From positions 10,360,053 to 10,424,052 of the forward strand of contig CM053335.1 in assembly GCA_028583605.1 (NCBI GenBank): a stretch of 64,000 bases of DNA, given 5' to 3'. Source of the DNA: Dastarcus helophoroides (lineage: Eukaryota; Arthropoda; Insecta; Coleoptera; Bothrideridae). The position numbers and the translations under genes are program-made. How positions within the stretch are numbered: position 1 is the stretch's first letter; each line of letters starts with the position of its first letter. Positions 25,601 through 33,559 of this stretch are shown one piece after another. The notes under the pieces were generated by a model that was not told the origin of the DNA, ran no database searches, and worked only from the letters and a program-made list of their open reading frames with translations.

Positions 25601-28600
25601 CGAAATATTAGTCGAAAATTTCAATAAAAGGTTTTAAGGCATGTCTGACTTAAAAAAAATCCTAATTTTTAAATAAAGAATCGACGGTTTGCAAAAAATG
25701 TCAAAATTTTGAAAATAGTTGGAACTAAAAAAATTAGTCAAAATTTTTAAGCTATCCAATAATTTTAAATTTTGGAAAATGACCAAAGTTTTGAAAAATT
25801 CGAACATTTGAAAAGGCCGGATTTTCAACGGTGGGAATTAAAATAAAAAGTCGAAAATTTCAAAAAGTGTAATTTAAAAAAAGGTTAAAATTTTCAATAA
25901 AGTCGAAATTTGTTGACAAGGAAAAAATTTTCAAAACTTTTGAATTTCCAAAATAAGTTAAAATTTTGCAAGAAAAGAAATTGTCGAAAAGAAAAGGTCG
26001 AAATTTATAATCGAAATTAAAAAAAGATCTGAATTTGCATAAAATTTGAGAATTCTTATCGAATTTACGAAATAATTCGAAATTTGAAAAAAATTTAAAT
26101 TTTGAATAGTTGGGAAATTTGCACTCAAATTTTCAATAAAAATCAAAATTTTCGAAACTGAAATATTGAAAACAAGTGAAAATTATCAGATAGATCGAAA
26201 TATTCGAAATATTGAGAAGTTAAAACTTTGGAAAAGTTTTGAATTTTTGATAGTTAAAATTCTGAATCAAAGAACATTTTCTTTTGAAAATTTAGGTCAA
26301 AAAAATTAAAATTTTGAAGAAATGTCAAACATTTCATAACATTTCAAAATTTTCAAAAAAATCGAAATTTTCAAAGAATTTGTAAAATTAAGAAGTAGCG
26401 AAATTTTCAACGAAGAAAATCAAAAAATAATCGAAATTTTGCAAAAAAAGTCAAAATTTTGAAAAATAGTTGACATTTAAATAAAAACCAGTCGAAATTA
26501 TTAAGAATCGAAATTTTTAATAAAAAAAAATTATAATTTTCCAAAAAAACAATAAACAATGATGAAATTTAGAAAAAACTCGAAAATTTAAAAAGTCAAA
26601 AGTCCAGTTCTTAAAAATTTACATTTTCAGAAAAAGTAAGAATTTTCAAATAGTAAAAATTACAAAAAAATATAATGATTAATTTTCAAAAAAAGACAAA
26701 AAAAATAAGAACATCGAAGAGTCTAAATATTTATGAAAATACGGAAATTTTTAAAAGAGTATTCACAGTTTTTCAGAAAAGTCAATACTTAAAAATAAAA
26801 TAAAGTCGAGATTACAAAAAAAATCTAAATTTTGCAATACGGTCGAAATTTGGAAAAAAATACAACCTTTCAAAAAACGCGACACTATCAAAAGTTTTCA
26901 TTGTCAAGTTTTCAAAGAAAACTAAGATTTTCGAAAAGTAACGTTTTGAAAATGTCGAAATTTTGAGTTGAAATCTTAAAAATTTTAAAACGCTAAACAT
27001 TGTCTCAGCACCCCCATTAGTTTTGTTCACGAGCCGCCAATGTTACCACAGCTATGTTGCGATTGGTAAATTACCTCCTGGTCTAAATCGGTTTGTTCCA
27101 ACGGACCCGATTTCATTTCGGTCACGCGGTATTTGCCATCGTTTTCGGAACATCTGTATAATCGGACGTAGGAGCTTCGTTTTTCTTGTTCTTCGGCGTT
27201 GTTTTCAGGAAGGACGTGTCTTTTGTCCAACGGTAGGTATTTGTTGAATTCTTTCTTGAGGTCGTCGTCTAGGGTTTTCTCGTATCCGTCGTCTAGGAAG
27301 GCTACATTTTGCACCTTAAACTGTTCTTTGATCTCGAGGGCAACCTAAAAGACGTTTATTTTGTCATTTTGATAATCGTTTCCAAATGACCCGAAGATTT
27401 TCAGGATTTTTTTACTTTCATTATCGTTGTCTATGATTTTGATGCGGTTAACTCTACGAAAGCTCTTTGAACTCGAGAAGAACCTAAAAGATCGTTAAAT
27501 GTATTTGTTTTTTGTATCACTGACAATTATTTCGGAAATGGAACGAAGATGTTTACGATTTTTTTACTTTCACTGTCGTTATTTATAGCTTTAATACAGT
27601 TCATTTTACAAAGGCTATGTTTTGTGCCTTAATTTGTTTTTTGATCTCTCGAGTATAACCTGCAAGGTCATTAAGCTTTGTGTTTTTTTTTCGCATCACT
27701 GACGATCTAGTATCCAAAATTTTTCATATTGTAACGCAATGTAAATAGATAGAATAGAATTTACTGCGTAAGAAAAGTTTCTAGAAAGATTTGATAAGGG
27801 AAGAGCGGCTGCGATAACGAAACAAACGGCAGATAAGCGTTCCAGAAATTTCGGCAAACGATAAGCCTTATCTGCGTGATTTTTCTAGAACCCGGGAGCC
27901 AAAACTATATAAGGCGGTCAGCTTTCTCTAGAGTAAGTTAGTTAGTTAGAGTCGGTGTAGTTAAGTAGTGAGTTAGCAGTTAGAAGTCAATAAATGAGTT
28001 AATTGTTCAGTTGTAGTGATCCGAGTTGAGTTCGAAAATAAAGTGGGTATTATTCAATTCACGTGTTAATCAACTCGAACCGATAAGCGCGTAACAATAT
28101 TTTTTCCTGCTTGCTTTTAATTATCAATCCAAATGGCGTGACCATTTCAGTCTGTTTTTATTTTTATTTTTATGACCATTGTTTTGATTTTTAAACACCT
28201 TGTCTTTTAGTTATTCAGTAACTATGATAATAAAATTAAAAGAGAAAGTAACTGTAATTTATTGTTAGTAGTTATTTATAGTTATGCGGGTATTGTCAAG
28301 TTGTTGAACAAAAACAGAGAAGCAATTTCCTTAACTACCATCTTGTTTCAAGTGTTTCACGAGTATGAATAATACAGGCGCATTGCCCCATTATCCTTCA
28401 TTCTAGGAACATGTAAATTATGAACACGCAATTACGAAGGCCGAATTAATGTTACCTTTTTGTAGTCGGCGAAGATCTAAACATTTTACAGATGTATTGT
28501 CTCTTTGTGAAGACGGCCATGAACCTAAACAACCCGTCAACGCAATAATCGTAATAAAAACTCCGAACACATTATTTTTACTCAACAAGGAACAATTCCC

Positions 28601-31600
28601 CTACCTTGGTGGCGTGCTGCTTTTCTATTGTATTCGAGGACCGACCAACCCAAATAAACACGATTTTGGGAGTGTGCAACAAAAAAAGATCTTCGCTCGT
28701 GAACGAAGACCACGTAATATTATCGATTTCCATAACAATTGGACATCGTTTTCCTTTCACTTTATACAACTTAGGCAATTGGGTCGGAATCGAATTGGAT
28801 TTCAGTATGCTGCAATATGCATATATTTCTTTTTTGTTACAATTCCTTCGCTGGTACTTACCGAATTCCGCTTTTGAAGTAACTTTTGAATCTGCTGCTT
28901 TCGTTGCCTTGAGTCTCCCGATGTTGGGTGATTAGGCCGTTCAGTAAATTATCCAGTTCGACTGTTTTGTAGGCAGCCACTCCTGATTTTTCAGGGGAAG
29001 CCAGCGCCCCCAACCAAAAATGCACGTGATACTCCATTGGGGAACCCCTGACTTCTCTAGACTATAAATACAGAACAAGGAGAGTGAATAAGGAAGTATA
29101 ACGATTTTCTGGAATTCTAATTCCGGAGGTATTTCAAAAATATAGAAGGAGATTCAGATTTTTTAAACTTTGATTCTTAATTTGCAAATTCGTAACTCGC
29201 AGAATACTTGCTTTAATAGGTTAGAATTCAATGCCAATAATTTTGCAGAAAAAGCTCTCTGCGTGCGACAAGCAAACTTAACAGTTGTGAATCAAATTCA
29301 TTTTGGGAGAAGTCAAAATTTCAAGTTTGTAAAATTGGTAATATTTATTCCAGATTTTAACGAATTTAGTCAAACAATTTACAATTATAGACAAAAAATT
29401 AACTAGTGCTTAGGTTCAGAATCGGATTTGATTGCAATTTACCACTTGGGAGACTGCAAAAAATAAGGATTGATTTAAAAAAATTGCACTGCACGCAATT
29501 TTGTCTTTAGACACCTTTTACAGATGCAGCCAGGAAGTTGCCAAATATTAAAATCGATGTAACCCGGCAAATTGACATTGAGTTTAACTATTGTTTAACC
29601 TTAATAAAATTTAAGAAAATTTACTAGAATTGTTGATGTCCAATAACAAAAGCAGATGGATACAATTAGAGAATTATTGTGCGCAATTGAGTTTCTAATG
29701 ATTGAGCCTCTTAAATATGTGCATTTTCAATATATAAGCCGAAGTGTAAAACCGCTCGTATTTAATCGCGCGAGGATGGATTGAAATAAGTTGGAACGTT
29801 ATTTACTGATATGTACTTATACAAATAGTCATGAGTATTTAAGACGCTGGTTTTCAAAGTATTAAAAAATATCTCATTGTCGTAGTTAATCTTTTATTTT
29901 AATTTTTCAGTTAGTCTTCTTTTCAGTTAACCTGAAAACTGAAAGAATCCGATGAATTGCTTGCAGTTACTCGCTTGATCTACTATTGGAGTCTCCAGGA
30001 TTTCAGCTTTGATTACAGCTGAAAGGCTTACATTTCCGGAGATTATATGTAACATTTGGGTCGCTAAATAACTAAATAACTAAGTAACGCTAAGTAGCTA
30101 AAACGATATGCCTTAGAACTTATTAATGAACATATTTAAATACATCTAGGTCAGCTTTGTGGAAAATACTGCTTGTATTTTGCCCTGAAGGATTTCTTTT
30201 AATCTTTTCAAGAGTACCTTAAATAGTAGTGAATAACAAGTTTATTAATTAATAAACGGAAATCCCAATACGAAGAACAAGGCGCTAATAACTCGAAATA
30301 GAAATATTGGATACTAAATCTAAATACTGAATCAGATCAATCTCTAGAGAGTGTAACAGCTTGATTAAAATAAAAATAATTTTACGATGTGGCATACATT
30401 TAATAAGATAGTATCTAGATCTAATTATCCGTCATTTTATCTTATCTAAAACATGCCATTGTCAAACATTAAGTGGCGAATGCAGCGCACCCAAAATATC
30501 GGATCTCGCAATCGTTAATTCCTGACTTCAAGACCCATGAAAGCAATTTCATGTATCCGCTCAATCAATTTAACTGAAATTAGGTACGTGTATAAGACGC
30601 AAATGTATCAGTCGATTGTCTTTGTGACCTTGTTTAACGATAAAATAATTTTTAGGTTCGCGGCTGAAACGCAAAGTCCTTAGCAAAATTATATACCTGA
30701 CAGAACGGTAAAATTGATCTATTCAGGAAATTATGCACGAAATCTTGTTTAAAACGAAGGTCTATTCTCGTTATGTGGAATAATGGTCGGTTGTAATGCG
30801 AGAAGAGAGCATCATTAAATAGATTTCACATAACTATTACAATGTGCCGTTGAAATTGTTTTGTAAATGGTTATAAAGTCAGATGTTGTTAGCGCAGTTT
30901 AATTTACGAGGAAGAGGTTCCGTTGCCACTGATGTCATCGGACAAGACAATACGTTTACAAAATTTTTGAATAATCGCTGGTTATTATGTGATAAAACGC
31001 AGGAAGGAAACTCTCTTCCTTTGAATGATTTACGGGGTAATTTCCTCGTACGGCCTAAATTCATCATAAAAGTTTTGTTACTGTTACCGCTGGAGGAATA
31101 CTAATCAACTTTTTTAAATTCTTAGCAATCTAGTTTAGCTTCTGTTCTTGTCGGTTTTATTGGTTTCTTTCCGAAGGAAGCTTCCAAGAATCTTGAAAAT
31201 ATTTTATCAAAAAGATCGTGCATTAAAAAAAAGATACTATTATAAAGAAAATGAGTAGGAATGCATCGACAAGAGCAAACATTTAATTTCTTACTTCTGT
31301 AACAAGTCCACGTTTAATAGGGGGTCATATTAAGATAGAAATTGATAAAATAAGGTAAATTGTTTGCGGTTACTCGCTTTATCTACTATTGGAGTCTCCT
31401 GAATTTCATCTTCGTTTGCCGTTCGAGCGTCCACTTCTGCCCAATTTACTTGTAATCTTTGTTTTACTGACCCTAAGATGTACTATTTTTTTATAAATTT
31501 GTTTAGCCATTTTTCTAAAAAGATCGTGCATTAGAAAAATGATATTATTATAAAGAAAACCAGGAAGTAGGAATGCATCGACAACAGCAAAAATTTAATT

Positions 31601-32689
31601 TATTACTCCTGTAACAAGTCCACGTTTGATAGGGGGTCATATTAAGATGGAAATTGATAAAATGTTTCCGGTTACTCGCTTCCTCTACTATTGGAGTCTC
31701 CTGAATTTCAGCTTCGTTTACCGTTCGAGCGTCTACTTCTGCCCAATTTACTAGTAATCTTTGTTTTACTGACCCTAAGATGTACTATTTTTTTATAAAT
31801 TTGTTCAGCCATTTTTCTAAAAGGATCGTGTATTAGAAAAAAGATACTATTATAAAGAAAACCAGGAAGTAGGAATGCATCGACAACAGCAAAAATTTAA
31901 TTTATTACTCCTGTAACAAGTCCACGTTTGATAGGGGGTCATATTAAGATGAAAATTGATAAAATGTTTGCGGTTACTCGCTTCCTCTACTATTGGAGTC
32001 TCCTGAATTTCAGCTTCGTTTACCGTTCGAGCGTCCACTTCTGCCCAATTTACTCGTAATCTTTGTTTTACTGACCCTAAGATGTACTATTTATTTTATA
32101 AATTTGTTCAGCCATTTTTTTATTTTTTTCTTAAAAATGCATTCTGATTCTTTTTTACATTCGTATTGTTAAAAATGCGTCAAATAATCCTGGAATTGGA
32201 ATCATATCGAGATGTCCCTCGAATACAGCCAGTTTTTTTTATGAAGATTCAAAACAAGACTAGATTTATAACCTATTTTGAGAATTTTTTAAAAAGAAGG
32301 TAAATAGTGCATTAGAAAAGAACATTAATGAAAACCGCGAAGTAAGAACACGTTGGTGTTAAAAATATTATACTCCTGTAACAATTTAAATTCCAGCTCC
32401 ACTCACCACGGTGTCCACGCCTGATAGGTGGCCATATTGCGATGCAGAGAATACAATATAGCAGTCGTTATCGCTGAAGCTTCCGTATTGATCCTTGGAT
32501 AAGGAGGTGACGCTCATGCTCTGGAATTTCACACGGTATGAGAATTGAATCGACTCCGATAAAGCAAATACTCACTTCCACGCGCCATATGTGGAATGCA
32601 GTTGTGTTCTTATTTATCTTTCTGAAGGCAGCATCCACGCTACTGTTACTCACGCCATTAGAGTAAGTATCATCCTGGAAAGAAGACAT
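4546..32689 (-). CDS. Villin/quail-type actin-binding protein, 13 coding exons
   Basis: Calcium-regulated actin bundling, capping and severing protein of the villin family (fly relative: Quail), acting in the cortical cytoskeleton. Exons in order: 32674-32576, 32520-32407, 29061-28862, 28809-28605, 27344-27075, 21784-21559, 19064-18817, 18712-18532, 9311-9075, 9023-8898, 8108-7846, 7467-7273, 4659-4546. All junctions keep phase and give 825 residues, or 830 if the ATG at 32689 is used; human villin has 827. Using 830 numbering: gelsolin repeats G1 about 25-135, G2 150-250, G3 265-370, G4 385-495, G5 525-640, G6 640-735, a linker, then the headpiece about 765-830 ending LPRWKQQEMKKKAGLF. Introns range from 51 bases to 9.2 kb and carry most of the mobile elements. 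The reading frame shows no break. The true N terminus is uncertain: TCTTCTTTCCAG just after the ATG could instead be an acceptor, placing the start in an exon further upstream. Confidence 0.93.
4933..4941 (-). terminator. RNA polymerase III terminator of tRNA-Leu
   Basis: Nine T in a row on the minus strand, 5 bases after the discriminator base. Confidence 0.85.
4947..5063 (-). tRNA. tRNA-Leu(CAA) with a 34-base intron
   Basis: Minus-strand sequence begins GTCAGGATGGCCGAGCGGTC and ends GGGTTCGAATCCCACTTC plus TGACA. The acceptor stem GTCAGGA pairs with TTCTGAC with one G-T. The A box, long variable arm and B box (GGTTCGAATCC) are intact. The anticodon is CAA at 5029-5027. The intron 5025-4992 sits one base after the anticodon, as in eukaryotic tRNA-Leu(CAA). 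The mature tRNA would be 83 bases. A run of T follows 5-6 bases downstream. Confidence 0.95.
5155..6830. repeat. Two tandem copies of an 820-bp unit
   Basis: AGATTTCCAAAAGAAAAAC occurs at 5189 and 6011 (offset 822). Similarity continues through GCTTCAGTGTTGCC and GGCGTCATCTAACGAT to TTTTAGAGGA in both units. The second unit has extra bases near 6690-6730. There is no coding content. Confidence 0.85.
7273..7467 (-). CDS. Villin exon 12 (linker and start of headpiece)
   Basis: 65 codons, phase 0 at both ends. Encodes AYKSFTKLRQDLEGK, a polar linker, then YPLQILKEPNEKLPARVDPL and NKE, the N-terminal half of the villin headpiece. Donor GAG|GTAATT. Confidence 0.93.
7846..8108 (-). CDS. Villin exon 11 (G6)
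   Basis: Encodes (D)EEIFFFTQQDLIPEDVMLLD, MYIWIGK, SGRDMNIPVIQIKQGLEPPT and FVGFFPSWDNKFWK, the complete G6 repeat (DDVMLLD, IWIGK, P...VKQG.EPP.F.G.F..WD). Donor GTAAAA. Confidence 0.95.
8285..8870. repeat. Three tandem units of about 184 bp in villin intron 10
   Basis: TATCTGTATTACA recurs at about 8302, 8485 and 8670, each followed by the same about 170 bases (GAAATGTTGGCGTT near the end of each). Confidence 0.85.
8898..9023 (-). CDS. Villin exon 10 (end of G5, start of G6)
   Basis: Follows a 51-base intron (9024-9074) whose removal restores LEGQDNFFSLLGGKAPY, matching villin EGQEPxxFWxxLGGKAPY. Continues to PRLFYCSSSNGKFK. The intron has a GTAGGT donor and TTTTTAG acceptor. Confidence 0.93.
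9075..9311 (-). CDS. Villin exon 9 (G5)
   Basis: Encodes SGKNLKHPSQYLLQIYGSTK, GVQVQPRSSVLNSNYCFVL, HIWCGNYSTGDQREMAK and LFAGKDFQLILE: G5 with its LN..D.FVL and IW.G...G.ERE.AK elements. Ends with one base of Gly. Confidence 0.93.
9638..9939 (-). mobile_element. Hammerhead-like retroposon, second copy
   Basis: The same family as 42895-43300, in reverse orientation. On the minus strand it starts with one and a third 90-base units (AGAGTTTCGCCTCTGGTATG), then an AT-rich stretch, then the hammerhead-like block at 9727-9683, then the tail ending GTATATC. The 45-base hammerhead-like block is identical to that of the other copy, while other parts differ. Short flanking similarity (TCCTGT...CAG) may be a target duplication. 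Confidence 0.75.
10108..13913. mobile_element. hAT-type DNA transposon, non-autonomous, 3.8 kb
   Basis: Ends are an exact 14-base inverted repeat CAGGGCTTCGAACC (10108-10121; complement at 13900-13913). It is flanked by an exact 8-base duplication GTTTTTTG (10100-10107 and 13914-13921), the hAT signature. Subterminal regions on both sides repeat CCGGTTTTCGGTT-type phrases, as hAT transposase binding regions often do. No transposase frame is visible; the interior is AT-rich and non-coding, and carries the nested element at 11089-11975. Confidence 0.9.
11089..11975. mobile_element. Nested TA-flanked element, 887 bp, inside the hAT copy
   Basis: Imperfect inverted ends of about 26 bases (GACTGGGGTATT.TGGACCAC in both) flanked by TA (11087-11088 and 11976-11977), as for Tc1/mariner-like non-autonomous elements. 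A second inverted pair lies inside (GGGGAATTACGGACCA near 11294 and its near-complement near 11598). No transposase is seen. Confidence 0.75.
13923..14033. repeat. 56-base tandem duplication next to the hAT end
   Basis: CTTGAATGGTTTATGTGCCT and the 36 bases after it occur twice without gap, starting at 13923 and 13979. The first copy starts two bases after the hAT target duplication. Confidence 0.9.
14230..16900. repeat. Long pyrimidine-rich TTTCGACTTTTT array
   Basis: About 2.7 kb of the degenerate phrase (AAATTTCGACTTTTTTCTC type) with indels. Frames here are low-complexity and not genes. Inside, 14347-14601 is repeated nearly exactly at 14602-14856 (255-base period). Confidence 0.85.
14347..14856. 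repeat. 255-bp recent tandem duplication
   Basis: CAGAATCCAACTTAACTAAA begins at 14347 and 14602; the two 255-base units are nearly identical, much closer than the surrounding array. Confidence 0.85.
18532..18712 (-). CDS. Villin exon 8 (end of G4)
   Basis: Begins GSHATQEDINCATMK after a 104-base intron and contains VIQGYEPAHFLQLFKGKLVI, the end of G4. The donor GACG|GTACTT is weak, but it is the only GT that keeps phase with exon 9, where G plus AA gives Glu. Confidence 0.85.
18817..19064 (-). CDS. Villin exon 7 (end of G3, G4)
   Basis: Encodes (G)ITSTLLVTKFDAESM..., then QLVDDGSGNVTLWRI, GDCYIILYTY and LLYYWL: the start of G4 with its conserved VDDGSG.V..WRI and GDCYI strands. Donor GTAAGT. 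Confidence 0.93.
19410..21520 (+). mobile_element. P-element-like DNA transposon, 2111 bp, decayed
   Basis: Inserted in villin intron 6, opposite in strand to villin. Both ends carry the same 13-base inverted repeat TAGGGTTGCCACC (19410-19422; complement at 21508-21520). It is flanked by an exact 8-base duplication CGTACAAG (19402-19409 and 21521-21528), the P-superfamily signature. A THAP-domain transposase relic fills the interior. Next to the right terminal repeat lies a run of ten G (21500-21509, its last two bases inside the repeat). The copy looks 3'-deleted: coding sequence runs almost into the right terminal repeat without the C-terminal part of the transposase. Confidence 0.9.
19845..21488 (+). 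pseudogene. THAP/P-type transposase, broken
   Basis: Relic of the transposase that recognises the element's ends through a THAP zinc finger and cuts with an RNase-H-like domain. From M at 19845: MPYKGCVPGY, then FSFP, RKWLLAIPR and CEQHF. This is a THAP domain, but the second zinc ligand is Tyr (residue 10) where Cys is expected; C6, C53 and H56 remain. The frame shifts near 20160 into a coiled-coil-like stretch, meets TAA at 20311-20313, and continues in the same frame through a segment with LLMDAIHIKP (first catalytic Asp region). It shifts again near 21170 into LSDNNATN and FDSIHLLKC. It stops at 21488, before the region where the family has its catalytic Glu. A host intron could explain one shift but not all the breaks. 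Confidence 0.85.
21559..21784 (-). CDS. Villin exon 6 (G3)
   Basis: Encodes DVYILDQGTQGIWVWVGKQA... VVDGNEPIEFKMLF, the centre and end of G3 (DxYILD.G, IxVWVGK, EP.EFK.LF). Ends with one base of a Gly codon at the donor GTAAGT. Confidence 0.93.
21785..27074. other. Villin intron 5, filled by degenerate arrays
   Basis: A 5.3-kb intron. From about 22140 to 23160 the plus strand is pyrimidine-rich (TTTCGATTTTTT type). From about 23300 to 26990 it is purine-rich (GTCGAAATTTT type), so the same phrase changes strand inside the intron. All open frames here are low-complexity. Pieces of a dispersed repeat lie at 21975-22075 and 24150-24250. Confidence 0.8.
24504..24805. repeat. 150-bp tandem duplication inside the intron 5 array
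   Basis: The phrase CTAATATTTCGAGAACAAGT occurs at 24531 and 24681. The flanking 150 bases are nearly identical, so this is a recent duplication within the old array. Confidence 0.8.
27075..27344 (-). CDS. Villin exon 5 (end of G2, start of G3)
   Basis: 90 codons, phase 0 at both ends. Encodes VALEIKEQFKVQNVAFLDDG... and later YVRLYRCSENDGKYRVTEM, the first strand of G3. Ends at GAG|GTAATT. Confidence 0.92.
27345..28604. other. Villin intron 4 with a solo LTR
   Basis: Intron between exons 4 and 5. From 27350 to 27720 a phrase of roughly 150 bases (GATTTTTTTACTTTCA...CGTTAT) is present in two diverged copies. The LTR at 27730-28096 is listed separately. Confidence 0.7.
27730..28096 (+). mobile_element. 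Solo LTR of an LTR retrotransposon, 367 bp
   Basis: Begins TGTAACGC and ends GCGTAACA, and is flanked by a 4-base direct repeat ATAT (27726-27729 and 28097-28100), as expected for a Gypsy-type integration. Inside are a TATA box (TATATAAGG near 27906) and AATAAA signals near 27990 and 28036, in promoter-then-poly(A) order on the plus strand, opposite to villin. No internal coding region remains, so it is a solo LTR left by recombination. Confidence 0.8.
28605..28809 (-). CDS. Villin exon 4 (G2)
   Basis: Begins with one base completing an Arg codon after a 52-base intron, then ILKSNSIPTQLPKLYKVKGK and ... SFTSEDLFLLHTPKIVFIWVG, the classic KLYxVKGKR and DVFLLD/IWxG strands of G2. Donor GTAGGG after AAG. 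Confidence 0.9.
28862..29061 (-). CDS. Villin exon 3 (end of G1)
   Basis: Encodes SREVRGSPMEYHVHFWLG... to RFKSYFKSGI plus two bases. It matches the HYWIG helix and the GNES.F.SYFK end of G1. The segment between the CYIVF strand and HFWLG is longer than in vertebrate villin, where it is a short loop. Donor GTAAGT. Confidence 0.9.
29966..29996 (+). repeat. 31-base core, copy 1
   Basis: The core contains CTTGATCTACTATTGGAGTC. The 3' side holds a perfect 8-base stem TTTCAGCT/AGCTGAAA with an 8-base loop (about 30000-30024). Flanks from about 29640 resemble those of copy 3 (33518). Confidence 0.85.
31150..32130 (+). repeat. Three tandem units of about 302 bp, cores at 31369, 31671 and 31973
   Basis: The cores start 302 bases apart. 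The whole units are nearly identical (GTCATATTAAGATGGAAATT before the core, ACTGACCCTAAGATGTACTA after). These are the youngest copies of the 31-base core family. Confidence 0.9.
32407..32520 (-). CDS. Villin exon 2 (G1)
   Basis: 38 codons in phase 0: SMSVTSLSKDQYGSFSDNDC..., matching the GSFxxGDCYIVL strand of G1. It follows a 55-base intron. Donor GTGAGT. Confidence 0.85.
32576..32689 (-). CDS. Villin exon 1 seen here (start of G1)
   Basis: Encodes (MSSFQ)DDTYSNG... to AFHIWRVE, the entry strand of gelsolin repeat 1, and ends at the donor GTGAGT. The ATG at 32689-32687 has A at -3. The next 12 bases, TCTTCTTTCCAG, also look like an excellent acceptor, so the exon may begin at 32674. An acceptor-like CAG also ends just before the ATG at 32691, which would make the ATG the start in a spliced second exon. 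Confidence 0.75.
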
Positions 32690-32994
32690 TCTGCGTTAAC
32701 GTGCGCCAGTTGTAAGACTGCGTTAATTAATTTTCTAAAAACTGAAATCTACGTTTTATGAAACTGTTTTATACCAAAAGTTGACATAAGTATGTAACAA
32801 ATGTGGCTCAATTTCGGTAGTTTAAAAATTTTTTCTTTAAATATTAGATTATTACCGGACCAGGTTTCGCTTTTCAACATCGTCGGCGGTTAAAAATGTC
32901 AATCGATTCTTTGTAATGTCGTTATTTGTTATTTGACAACAAAACTCGCAATTCTTCATGGTAGACCCTTATTGACCGGAAACATTATGTTTTT

Positions 32995-33072
32995 TTCAAT
33001 TTATTTAACATTTCTTTGGCCCAGTTTGGAAATATTTCCAAACTGGACCGAAGAAATGTTAAATAAATTGAA
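32995..33072. repeat. 38-base-arm palindrome
   Basis: Two 38-base arms (32995-33032 and 33035-33072) with only two mismatches and a 2-base centre; the middle reads CCAGTTTGGAAATATTTCCA. Related, more decayed sequence lies inside the hAT element at about 10525-10618. Confidence 0.9.
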
Positions 33073-33517
33073 TAAAACAAGACTCGCAATAGAAAAACAA
33101 ATGTAAATGCTTATGATTTTTTAGATTAATAGGGCCCATAGCTACAAAAGCAAGTGCCAACTTCTATTCTCTTTTCTGTAAAATGTTCGTTTGCAAATTT
33201 TGCCTGATTATTTGGTGTCCACTAACTAAAACAGAAGGATACAATTACAGATTTATTGTGCGCAGCTGAGTTTCTGATAATGAAGGCTCTTTAATATGTG
33301 AGTTTTCAATATAAAAACGCGTGAAGGTGAATTTAAATAAGTTGAAACGTTGTTTACTGATATGCACTTATACGAGTGCTCGTGCATTTAAAGCGCTGGT
33401 TTCCGAATTATTAAAATATGGATGTTCAGTTGACGTAATTAATCTTTTATTATAATTTTTTGGTTACTTTTCTCTCAGTTAACCTGGAAACTGGAAGAAT
33501 TCTATGAATTGTTTGCA

Positions 33518-33548
33518 GTTGCTCGCTTGATCTACTATTGGAGTCTCT
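33518..33548 (+). repeat. 31-base core, copy 3 of the dispersed set
   Basis: Carries two substitutions in the core. Followed by the same TTTCAGCT/AGCTGAAA stem as copy 1. Its 5' flank back to about 33210 aligns with that of copy 1. Confidence 0.85.
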
Positions 33549-33559
33549 AGCATTTCAGC

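Larger units (their letters stand above)
29062..32406 (-). other. Villin intron 2, carrying four copies of the 31-base core family
   Basis: A 3.3-kb intron. It holds core copies at 29966, 31369, 31671 and 31973, listed separately. The stretch 30060-31130 has no recognisable gene; the open frames there are short and unremarkable. Confidence 0.8.

Noticed and set aside
31369..32003. CRISPR array
   Set aside because: Regular 302-base spacing with near-identical whole units and eukaryotic context; these are tandem duplications, not repeat-spacer units.
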